Of a stretch of DNA of 64,000 bases, positions 43,448 to 51,466 are shown in pieces. The stretch is from contig JAMWFC010000009.1 in the NCBI GenBank assembly GCA_027475525.1, forward strand, positions 1,736,001 to 1,800,000, written 5' to 3'. Source of the stretch: Macrolepiota albuminosa. Its lineage: Eukaryota > Basidiomycota > Agaricomycetes > Agaricales > Agaricaceae. Below the pieces are notes generated by a model. That model saw only the letters and a list, made by a program, of their open reading frames with translations. It searched no databases and was not told the DNA's origin. Both the position numbers and the translations under genes were made by a program. Each line of letters opens with the position of its first letter. Positions within the stretch are counted from its first letter, which is position 1.

Positions 43448-43682
43448 TGTAGTCTTCCTGTTCCTGGTCTCTGGGTGGTGGAAAGATTGTTAGAAAAGGG
43501 CAGAAAAACACCTGGTGGCATTGTATGCTAGCTACTACAGCAGCTACCAATAGGCTACTAAGGTTTAAGGAGGGTCTAAGGATAGGAAAGATCAGGGATA
43601 CAAGCAGAGATGCAACGGGCGTCCTCACATTGCTGAGGTGCACAAATATTCTCAAAACACGTAGTCACACGTGCAGAGTTGA
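43448..43682. other. 3' noncoding flank of element 3
   Basis: No gene. Near 43630-43682 it holds CTCAAAACACGTAGTCACACGTG. This continues across the element 2 insertion into the CACGTG-rich repeats at 54783, so it is the left part of the pre-insertion target. Confidence 0.5.
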
Positions 43683-43873
43683 TGTAACAGATAATACTTA
43701 GTTAGTTAATTAATATACACTTATATTAATTAATTATTATTACTCTACATACATGCTGGCTGCCTTACATAAGGCAGCCAATTTTACTGTCATACTCGTA
43801 GTACTAGAATCGAATACCGATCTGGTTCTGCTGGTGTGACCGTAAGGCTACCTCTATACTTGACACTGTTTCA
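43683..43873 (+). repeat. 5' LTR of element 2
   Basis: 191 bp, TGTAACAGATAATAC...GACACTGTTTCA, with an AT-rich U3 (TTAATTAATATACAC). The sequence after it, CTTTTTTGAACCTTTCGGG, forms a 7-bp hairpin (TTGAACC/GGTTCAA); no standard tRNA primer site is recognised. Confidence 0.97.
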
Positions 43874-44023
43874 CTTTTTTGAACCTTTCGGGTTCAATTC
43901 TGATACTACGGACAAAGACTACGGGTCTAGACTGATAGCCTAGACTGTGATTGCATCGAACAGTGTATCAACTTCTTTGACGCACGCTTCCGGGTAAAAC
44001 GAGACGTAGCAACACTTGATTGG

Positions 44024-47000
44024 ATGGAGACCAATCAATCTACTGAACCGACACGCGATGGTGAGACCATCGACCAGTCGTTGGCATATCCTCAATCTGC
44101 GGTGACTGACCCGGGTCGTCCCGGGTCAGAATACACAGAGGCCGAGCCTTCCCGGCAGCCTCAGGGAATGCCAGGAGGGACGCAATGGAGTGAAGTGCGG
44201 CCAACAGCTGCGCCAAGCGGTGCAGCGAGACCAGGGGCATTTGTGGAAGACCTGGAACAGCAGGTCGGCAGGGAGCATGAATCTCCCATGCAGACTGGGA
44301 GGTCAGGGCGGCAATCCCAGAGCAGGAGTAGTGCTCAGGGACCTACCGAAGGTCGCAGACCTTCGTCGTACTTTCTGGGGAAGATGCCGAGGCAAGAGGC
44401 GGGCAGTTGGAGAGTTCCAACTGAATCCACTCCCATGACGCAACGTCAGCAGGGATCCGGAGTGCCACAGGAAACGACAATTCCTGAGCAAAGGACGCCG
44501 GCAGTACACTGGGAAGACGAAACATCCGATGACGAAGAGAGTGGACGGAGTGAGTCCACCCTTCAGGTTCAGTGTGCTATGTTATGGAAGAGATATCCTA
44601 GCATTACAAAGGATACCACGCGTGCTCGACTAGGACTGTATGTACTGAAACACATACGGTTAATACAGGCTAGAGGTGAAAATGTACCTCAATTGAATAC
44701 TGCTGAATACATTACATTGTACGTTCAGATTCTTGAGCTGGAAGCCCAAGCATACATTTATCGCAAGGCTAATCGAGGATCAGCTGCCTCGACTCCAGAG
44801 GGGGCAAATTTGATTCCGAATATACCCCCGGTGGCAAAGCCAGAGTTGTCTCCCCATCTGGAAGAGGCAATGAGCAACATATATGCGCCCCAGCAAGCAG
44901 GAGAGTCTGACGAGCAGTTCGCTGCCAGGTTCGCGGCAGCACAAAGACAGAATGTATTCAGAGGTCAGCGAAGGAGACCTCTGTCGACAACGGAATCGGT
45001 GTCTACCATACCTGTGGCAGATAGCAACCTACCCGAAGCGGGGGAGTCAAGGCACCCTCACACAAAACAGGAATCAGTGGAGAATGTTCCACTGACAAAT
45101 CAAGTGCCGTTGGCTGATAAGTTTGCGGAGAGAGTAGCTTATCAGCGCATGCGGAACCAAGACCTGAAGCGCCAGGGACACTCCTGGATAGACGACCAGG
45201 GAATTGTATTCGATGGGATAACGCCCATCGACGAGATGAGAAGGCAATATGTCCAACGGACACGACAGCCTGACACCAGGAGAGGGGACCCGCCCATGGC
45301 AGATCCGAGCCGAGGCCCTGGAAAGCAGGTGATAGAAGAGCTAGGGGGACAGGAGAGCCCCCTGCATTGGAAGGGTGCAGAGAAAGTGCACTACACAGGT
45401 CACCGACCTGTACGTGCATTTTCCGTGGTACCTCCAGCGGAAGGTAGAAATAAAACGCCTGGAATAACTGAGGCGACAAAGGTGTATACTGAGAATATGC
45501 ACCAGCGCCTCAGTAGTATAATCGACGATGCGGTAGGCATAGCATTACGCCTGCCCGAAGGTATCAAACCGCGTAAGGCGGAGTCAAAACACATCCAACC
45601 GTACAGAGGGGAGTCCAAGTTTAGCGACTTGGAAAATTGGACGATGGATGTGTGCAACCATCTGGCAGCATGCCAGTATGGAGGGGATCGTCTGGATCGA
45701 GAACGTGTGTTCGTGCTCCTGGAGTTCCTGGACGGACCAGCCAAAGCCTGGTTCCGTCATCATGTCTTGCACTACAATCGTGCACGACAGCAATGGACGT
45801 TCAAGGATGTAATCCTTGAATTATATAACCGGTTCGTGAGTGCATCCACCATGCAGGATGCTCGGGAGGCGTTTATTGCAACCTCCTACACTGAACGATT
45901 AGGTGTTCAAGGTTTCTATAATACCTTGATAGACCACGCACAGAATATGTCTATTTACCCAGACAACTGGGTAATGATTGATACCTTCCTGCGGGGAATA
46001 CCTGACGCAATGAGAGAGTCCCTCATTTGTGATGACGGACTATCGCCCGAAGTAAATACCGTCGAGGAATTCGTAGCACATGCATTGCGCTACGAGCAAG
46101 CCCACAAAATAGCGCGACACTTTGGGCTACATAGCTCAAAGGTTCGATCGGTAACCAGGGCCGAGCCTCGGAAGGTAGGCACCTTCTGGGCTCGTCGAAA
46201 GGAGATGGTGGGCAATACGAACCCGAGGTTCGTGGTAAGAGCAGCACCTCGGCAAGACCGACGCTTCCGGAGCGACCGGCCGGGGGACCGTAGGGATGCA
46301 CCGGCACAGGATGCTCAGAGAGGTCCGCGCCGAGAGGGTGTTCGACCGCATCAGGCTGCTGGTGAGGCTAAATTGCCGACACCGACTGGGCCACCAAAGT
46401 ATGAAGCAGCTCGCCCTTTCGTGGCGAGTAAGTGCTTCAAATGTGGTCAGCCTGGGCATTTTGCGAATGCATGCCCAGTGGGTGGTGGAAAGCCTATGGG
46501 TAAGCCACGTGCCTATGTACGGGCGGCGCACACTGCTATCCCGGATGCTGAAGGGATAGACTCCGGAAATGAACCTGATATTGAAGACGATGAGGTGGAG
46601 AACCTCATACCTGATGCACCAGAGGATGAAAGCGCCTCTGTGGTGGAGGAGTTGTCGGATGATGAATACGTGGAGGTTGACGTATACGACAACGATTATT
46701 ACGCCCGGGAGTCAGACTCAGAGTTCATGGGAGCTCTGACAGACTACCCGGCCAGCGCATTAGACCGTCCCATTGGAGCAGCCAATGTTAAGGTGTATAA
46801 GGTACACCTTTGCAAGGCTCCAGAAAAGCTGGTGAGACCGGTGTTGAAGCGCGAGGACAAGGAGTGCCTGGCGTCGTACATTGAGGTGAATGGCCACAAG
46901 GCATGGACATTGTGGGATTCAGGTAGTACGACTACTGGGGTGACACCCCAGTTTTGCCAAGTGCACGATATTTCTGTCAGTGAGTTGAAGGAGCCACTAC

Positions 47001-47299
47001 TCCTTCAATTGGGTACTGTGGGCAGCCAAGCTGCGGTACAGTTTGGTACGCAGGTGAGTATCGCCTGTGCAAAATCAAGGACGAGGGAGTACCTTGACGT
47101 GGCGAACTTTGATCGTTACGACATGATTATAGGCACGCCGTATATGAGGAAGCACAACGTTCTGCTGAACTTCAAGAAGAATGAGATAGTGGTGGATGGC
47201 ACGACCATCCCTGCAATGCGAGTGACCATAGATAATGGAGATGGACGTCTCCATCGACACCGCGCCACGGAGAAGAAGGTGCTAGTCAGGCGACACTGA
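44024..47299 (+). CDS. gag-protease polyprotein of element 2
   Basis: 1091 residues starting METNQSTEPTRDGE about 150 bp after the LTR. A low-complexity N terminus is followed by the retrotransposon-gag domain (about residues 520-700: MDVCNHLAACQYGGD, WFRHHVLHYN, HAQNMSIYPDNW), a CCHC knuckle near residue 804 (CFKCGQPGHFANAC), an acidic stretch and a retropepsin with WDSGSTTTGVTPQF near residue 965 and YDMIIGTPYM. It ends at TGA followed by CTA, and the frame stays open beyond. Gag builds the particle and protease matures it. Element 4 has the same arrangement with the same stop hexamer. Confidence 0.93.
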   Translation: METNQSTEPTRDGETIDQSLAYPQSAVTDPGRPGSEYTEAEPSRQPQGMPGGTQWSEVRPTAAPSGAARPGAFVEDLEQQVGREHESPMQTGRSGRQSQSRSSAQGPTEGRRPSSYFLGKMPRQEAGSWRVPTESTPMTQRQQGSGVPQETTIPEQRTPAVHWEDETSDDEESGRSESTLQVQCAMLWKRYPSITKDTTRARLGLYVLKHIRLIQARGENVPQLNTAEYITLYVQILELEAQAYIYRKANRGSAASTPEGANLIPNIPPVAKPELSPHLEEAMSNIYAPQQAGESDEQFAARFAAAQRQNVFRGQRRRPLSTTESVSTIPVADSNLPEAGESRHPHTKQESVENVPLTNQVPLADKFAERVAYQRMRNQDLKRQGHSWIDDQGIVFDGITPIDEMRRQYVQRTRQPDTRRGDPPMADPSRGPGKQVIEELGGQESPLHWKGAEKVHYTGHRPVRAFSVVPPAEGRNKTPGITEATKVYTENMHQRLSSIIDDAVGIALRLPEGIKPRKAESKHIQPYRGESKFSDLENWTMDVCNHLAACQYGGDRLDRERVFVLLEFLDGPAKAWFRHHVLHYNRARQQWTFKDVILELYNRFVSASTMQDAREAFIATSYTERLGVQGFYNTLIDHAQNMSIYPDNWVMIDTFLRGIPDAMRESLICDDGLSPEVNTVEEFVAHALRYEQAHKIARHFGLHSSKVRSVTRAEPRKVGTFWARRKEMVGNTNPRFVVRAAPRQDRRFRSDRPGDRRDAPAQDAQRGPRREGVRPHQAAGEAKLPTPTGPPKYEAARPFVASKCFKCGQPGHFANACPVGGGKPMGKPRAYVRAAHTAIPDAEGIDSGNEPDIEDDEVENLIPDAPEDESASVVEELSDDEYVEVDVYDNDYYARESDSEFMGALTDYPASALDRPIGAANVKVYKVHLCKAPEKLVRPVLKREDKECLASYIEVNGHKAWTLWDSGSTTTGVTPQFCQVHDISVSELKEPLLLQLGTVGSQAAVQFGTQVSIACAKSRTREYLDVANFDRYDMIIGTPYMRKHNVLLNFKKNEIVVDGTTIPAMRVTIDNGDGRLHRHRATEKKVLVRRH

Positions 47300-47302
47300 C
47301 TA
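47297..47302 (+). promoter_or_regulatory. TGA-CTA leaky-stop context between protease and pol (element 2)
   Basis: CAC TGA CTA GAC at the gag-protease/pol boundary with no frame change. UGA-CUA is among the best-known readthrough contexts in eukaryotes. The hexamer is also present at 24476-24471 in diverged element 4, where the flanking codons differ. Readthrough would give a small amount of gag-pol. This is an inference; CGA-to-TGA decay is the alternative. Confidence 0.6.
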
Positions 47303-47740
47303 GACGGAGGCAAGAAAGCGCCTACGGTTGAGGATGGAGAGGATGAAGAGCAAGCTCGTGTGAGCTTGCCCATGGATAGTCCGGCGGTGTTGATGCTGGA
47401 AAGCGAAGCTGTAGAGTACGAACGTACTCTGAAGAGGGGGGAGAGCCCCGAGATGAAGGAGATGAAGTGTGAAAAGCAGAGTAAGTCTGAGGACAAGCGG
47501 CCTCAGCATGCGGCAAGCACAGAGTGCCAACCGACGTCGTCGCGGGTGAAGGTTGAGGACTTGGTAACAGATGACGACGACCAAGGACTGATGGGGGATG
47601 AGGCGTCCTCCACACATACGAATCGGTCAATCTGGGATCGACCAGTACCTCATCCCACATTTGAATGGGCATTTGATCCACGAATGCCTGCTGAGTGGAA
47701 TGACCTAGTGGCGTCGATGTATGCGTGGAATGGACCATGA
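47300..47740 (+). CDS. pol N-terminal linker of element 2
   Basis: In frame with gag-protease; the first ATG is at 47360. About 146 residues, acidic and lysine-rich (LDGGKKAPTVEDGEDEEQ, PMDSPAVLMLESEAVE, SSRVKVEDLVTDDDDQG), ending WAFDPRMPAEWNDLVAS..WNGP and TGA. The blocks PMDSPAVLM and FDPRM are kept in element 4, where no stop occurs at the second position; so the TGA at 47738 is probably a mutation (CGA or TGG). No enzymatic domain. Confidence 0.75.
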   Translation, partial: LDGGKKAPTVEDGEDEEQARVSLPMDSPAVLMLESEAVEYERTLKRGESPEMKEMKCEKQSKSEDKRPQHAASTECQPTSSRVKVEDLVTDDDDQGLMGDEASSTHTNRSIWDRPVPHPTFEWAFDPRMPAEWNDLVASMYAWNGP

Positions 47741-47803
47741 TGGACGTCGAAGGAGGAGTCGTATCGTCAGGCTAGTGACGACGAGATATCGTCGCCGAGT
47801 GAG

Positions 47804-50743
47804 GTGTTCTTCGACGGACTATCTGTGACGTCGCGGAGAAGTAAGAAGGAAGTGCCTGTGCGACTGCACACGCCGGATGACAGCGAGCTGAGGATTACTG
47901 CCCTCAGAGAGAAGTATGGCCGTCCAGCCGTACAAGCAAAGCTGTCCGGGCGCCCATGCAAGGATGTGGACTGGAAGGGCAAAGGTAAAACCAGTGGTTT
48001 TACGAAGGAGGACATTCCGGACCTACGATTGCAGTGGCAGCAGGAATTTGCGGATATTCTGAACGGAACCAAGGAGGAGTTACCTCCTTGGCGAGAGGTC
48101 AACCATGAAATCAACCTTATTGATGAGAATAAGGTGTATAAATATCATTTGCCTCGATGTCCAATGGCGCTGCAGCAGCAGCTCCGAGACAAGACCAATC
48201 GGTACCTGAGAGCCCACTGGTGGGAGGCTCAACCAGCCTCCCAAGCTGCTCCGCTATTGTGCATTCCGAAGAAAGATGGTACATTAAGGACGGCGTTGGA
48301 TGCACGCCAACGCAATGACAACACCGTGAAGGACGTGACGCCACTTCCGGATCAGGAAGTGATTCGAGAAGATGTGGCGAGAGCAAAGTTCAGGTCAAAA
48401 ATTGACCTGACGGATGCGTATGAGCAAGTGAGAATTCGCTTGTCTGATATCCCAAAGACAGTGTTCTCGTCAATCACGGGAACATATGTGAGCAACATTA
48501 TGCAGATAGGAGATTGCAATGCTCCTGCGACATTTCAGAGGTTGATGACCTCCATCTTCCGGGATGTTATCGGGAGGTTCGTCCATATCTATTTGGACGA
48601 CATATTCATATATTCCGATTCAATCGAAGAACACGAAGAGCATCTTCGTGTCATTTTCGAGCGACTGAGGTCTAACTTGCTATACCTCAAGTGGAAGAAA
48701 TGCGAACTATATGCCGAGACAGTGGATTGCCTCGGACACAAGATTGATAGTCAGGGTATTCACCCTGACCAGGACAAAATCGATCGCATACGCAAATGGC
48801 GTGTGCCTCGTAACTATAATGATGTGCAAAGATTCGTGGGACTAGTGAACTATATCGGCAATTGTCTGCCTGATATAACAGCATATACTGGACCGTTGAT
48901 GTCTATTACTCAGAATGGTGCTCCATTTATATGGAGACCTATACACCAACGATGTTTTGAGATGATCAAGAGGATCTGCTCAAAGACACCAGTCATTCGT
49001 CCCATAGATCCCCGATGTGATGAGCCGATTTGGCTCATCTGTGATGCCTCAAAGACCGGAGTAGGAGCAATGTATGGTCAGGGAAGTTCCTGGCAGAATT
49101 GTCGACCGGCTGGGTTCATGTCGAGGAAGTTCACCTCGGCCCAACAGAATTATGCGGTCCATGAGCTGGAAACGCTGGCGATACTTGAGGCGCTCCTTAA
49201 GTGGGAAGATAAATTGATGGGATATAAGATCCACATCATTACAGACCATAAAGCACTTGAGTTCTTCAAGACTCAAGCAACGTTGTCCCCCCGGCAACGC
49301 CGGTGGATTGACTATATGTCTCGCTACAACTTTGACATCACATATGTCAAAGGCGAACTGAACAAGGTGGCGGACTGTCTCTCGAGGTACTTCGAGAGCG
49401 ATAGAGCAGGCGAACACCATGATACGCATGAATACGTCGATGCGGATATTCGCATTGATCCTCATGGCGATGATCTTCCGTATCATCGTTACAGAGAGGT
49501 GAAGGAGCATGTGGTCGAGCTGCAGGCTATGCAAGCTACCGAACTGCGACGCAGTCGACGACTGCAAGAGCGGCAAGAGGGCCGCGACATAGAGGCTGAG
49601 CAACTAGAGCAGGCTCAGCAAAAGGAGGCAACAAAGCCACACCAAAGTGAGACTGGAAGCAGTCGTGGACCGGATAGCCACGACCTGACGCTCGCTGACG
49701 CGTTATCGCCTACAGGAGAGTATCGCAACCCTCCTGTTCCTCAAACCGATGAGTACCTCCAGAAGGTGATGAGGGGCTATAGACGCGATGCGTTCTACAC
49801 AGAAATCTGGCAGAACGCAAACGCCCATCCACGCTTCAGCGTGGATGAGAAAGGACTAGTCCGGATAACGAATGTTCGAGGACACGACGTGGTGTGCTTA
49901 CCACGCAACCGAGCACTGCTCACTAAGGTTGTCACTCAAGCTCATGAGGTTGTTGGTCACTTTGGAACCAACAAAACACTAGAATACCTGAGGCAATGGT
50001 ACTGGTGGCCTCAGATGCAGAAAGAAGTGATGCAGTTCTGCCAGACCTGCGAGGCCTGCCAGCGGTCGAAGACCAGCAATAGGAAGCCAGCAGGGAAGTT
50101 GCATTCCCTGCCCATCCCGACAAAGCCGTGGGACTCCATTGGAATGGACTTTGTTGGTCCATTCCCCGAGTCCAAAGGGTATAACTACCTTTGGGTGGTC
50201 ATTTGCCGAATGACGAGTATGGTACATCTGATACCAGTGCACACAACCATTACGGCGTCCGCGTTATCCTGGATCTACTTGAAGGAGATTGTAAGGCTAC
50301 ATGGCCTTCCAAGTTCGATCGTGAGCGATCGAGACACCAAGTTTACATCTCACTGGTGGCGAGAACTTCACAAGCTCCTGGGAGCTAAGCTACTCATGTC
50401 TACATCGTTTCATCCGCAGACGGATGGACAGACGGAGCGAGCGAATAGAAGTATTGCCCAGATCTTTTGTACGGTGGTCCGACCGGACCAACGTGACTGG
50501 GTGGATAGAATACCGCTAACTGAGTTCGCGATCAACGCAAGTGTGTCTGAGACCACGAAATATGCACCGTTCGAGCTCAATGGAGGTTACATGCCCTCCA
50601 TGCTGCGCGAACTAAAGGCAGACGGAGTCGTTCACAAAGGGGTAAAGGACTTTGCACAGCAAGCATTGGCGAATCTAGCCAATGCACACGATGCTATCAT
50701 AGCCGCGCGGGTTGTACAGGCACGACATGCAAATGATAGGTGA
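47804..50743 (+). CDS. pol of element 2: reverse transcriptase, RNase H, integrase
   Basis: 979 residues, in frame from 47741. RT: PLLCIPKKDGTLRTALDARQ, SKIDLTDAYEQVRI, the catalytic YLDDIFIYSDS at residues 263-273, GLVNYIGNCLPDI. RNase H: LICDASKTGVGAM, NYAVHELETLAIL, TDHKALEFF. Integrase: HEVVGHFGTNKTL..CQTCEACQRSK zinc domain, then DSIGMDFVGP, SIVSDRDTKF and HPQTDGQTERANR for the D-D-E triad. It ends at TGA 50741 where element 4 has arginine, so this stop is likely a CGA-to-TGA mutation. All catalytic residues are present. Confidence 0.95.
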   Translation: MFFDGLSVTSRRSKKEVPVRLHTPDDSELRITALREKYGRPAVQAKLSGRPCKDVDWKGKGKTSGFTKEDIPDLRLQWQQEFADILNGTKEELPPWREVNHEINLIDENKVYKYHLPRCPMALQQQLRDKTNRYLRAHWWEAQPASQAAPLLCIPKKDGTLRTALDARQRNDNTVKDVTPLPDQEVIREDVARAKFRSKIDLTDAYEQVRIRLSDIPKTVFSSITGTYVSNIMQIGDCNAPATFQRLMTSIFRDVIGRFVHIYLDDIFIYSDSIEEHEEHLRVIFERLRSNLLYLKWKKCELYAETVDCLGHKIDSQGIHPDQDKIDRIRKWRVPRNYNDVQRFVGLVNYIGNCLPDITAYTGPLMSITQNGAPFIWRPIHQRCFEMIKRICSKTPVIRPIDPRCDEPIWLICDASKTGVGAMYGQGSSWQNCRPAGFMSRKFTSAQQNYAVHELETLAILEALLKWEDKLMGYKIHIITDHKALEFFKTQATLSPRQRRWIDYMSRYNFDITYVKGELNKVADCLSRYFESDRAGEHHDTHEYVDADIRIDPHGDDLPYHRYREVKEHVVELQAMQATELRRSRRLQERQEGRDIEAEQLEQAQQKEATKPHQSETGSSRGPDSHDLTLADALSPTGEYRNPPVPQTDEYLQKVMRGYRRDAFYTEIWQNANAHPRFSVDEKGLVRITNVRGHDVVCLPRNRALLTKVVTQAHEVVGHFGTNKTLEYLRQWYWWPQMQKEVMQFCQTCEACQRSKTSNRKPAGKLHSLPIPTKPWDSIGMDFVGPFPESKGYNYLWVVICRMTSMVHLIPVHTTITASALSWIYLKEIVRLHGLPSSIVSDRDTKFTSHWWRELHKLLGAKLLMSTSFHPQTDGQTERANRSIAQIFCTVVRPDQRDWVDRIPLTEFAINASVSETTKYAPFELNGGYMPSMLRELKADGVVHKGVKDFAQQALANLANAHDAIIAARVVQARHANDR

Positions 50744-51235
50744 AGTGAGGAACCAGAACTAACGCCTGGGACGTTAGTGTACCTGTCGACAGAGAACTTG
50801 AACCTTCCAAAAGGAAGAGCAAGAAAGCTGTGTCCAAAATTCATTGGACCATACAGAGTCTTGGTCGCGGAACCAAGCACGTCGAACTATGTCCTGGAGC
50901 TGCCTGCAGCTCTGCAAGCACGTCGGATTGTGCCTAAGTTCCACGTATCGTTACTTAGGCGGTATAACGCAAACGATGATGCTATGTTCCCTAATCGGGT
51001 GACTCCCGAGCCATATGATTTCGGTGCCAGTGACGAACAAGAATGGTTCGTCGAGGACATCCTGGGCCATCGGTGGCAGGAAGGAACGCACCTCGAATTC
51101 GAGGTGCGGTGGAGTGCAGGTGATACGACATGGGAGTCGTACCACACATGTGCCAAGTTGGCAGCATTGGATCGGTACTTAGAACTGCAGGGCGTGAAGC
51201 GCCCAAATCAGCTTGCTAAGCGCTCACGTGCTTAG
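50744..51235 (+). CDS. pol C terminus of element 2: GPY/F-like region and chromodomain
   Basis: Same frame as pol after the TGA; the first ATG-equivalent is near 50777. Reads LTPGTLVYLSTENLNLPKG, FIGPYRVLVAEPSTSNYVLEL, RRIVPKFHVSLLRRY, then a chromodomain near the end (EWFVEDILGHRWQEG, LEFEVRWSAGDTTWESYHT). The chromodomain would steer integration to particular chromatin and places the element among chromoviruses. It ends at 51235 with a basic tail. Confidence 0.92.
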   Translation, partial: SEEPELTPGTLVYLSTENLNLPKGRARKLCPKFIGPYRVLVAEPSTSNYVLELPAALQARRIVPKFHVSLLRRYNANDDAMFPNRVTPEPYDFGASDEQEWFVEDILGHRWQEGTHLEFEVRWSAGDTTWESYHTCAKLAALDRYLELQGVKRPNQLAKRSRA

Positions 51236-51466
51236 ATTGATGGCAGTGATAAGATGAAGGCCGGATCAATCGGATCTCGGATCGACCGAGTATCTGATTC
51301 TGATCGGATCACAAGTTGTCCAGATAGATAAGATGGAAGTTGATCTATCTGATGAGATAACGCGGATCGTGATGCGGAGGAGAGGGTCGGATCAGATTAT
51401 GTAACCTGATGATGGGGAATTTAATGTGTTTTTTCCCACCGACACGTCGACGTTTTTTGCGATACC
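51236..51466. other. spacer between pol and third ORF of element 2
   Basis: About 230 bp with repeated GATCGGATC/GGATCAGA motifs (51265-51400). No ORF. It may hold a promoter or a splice acceptor for the third ORF; nothing decisive is visible. Confidence 0.4.

Noticed and set aside
48117..48386. Minus-strand open frames across element 2 pol
   Set aside because: Shadows of the intact plus-strand pol frame.
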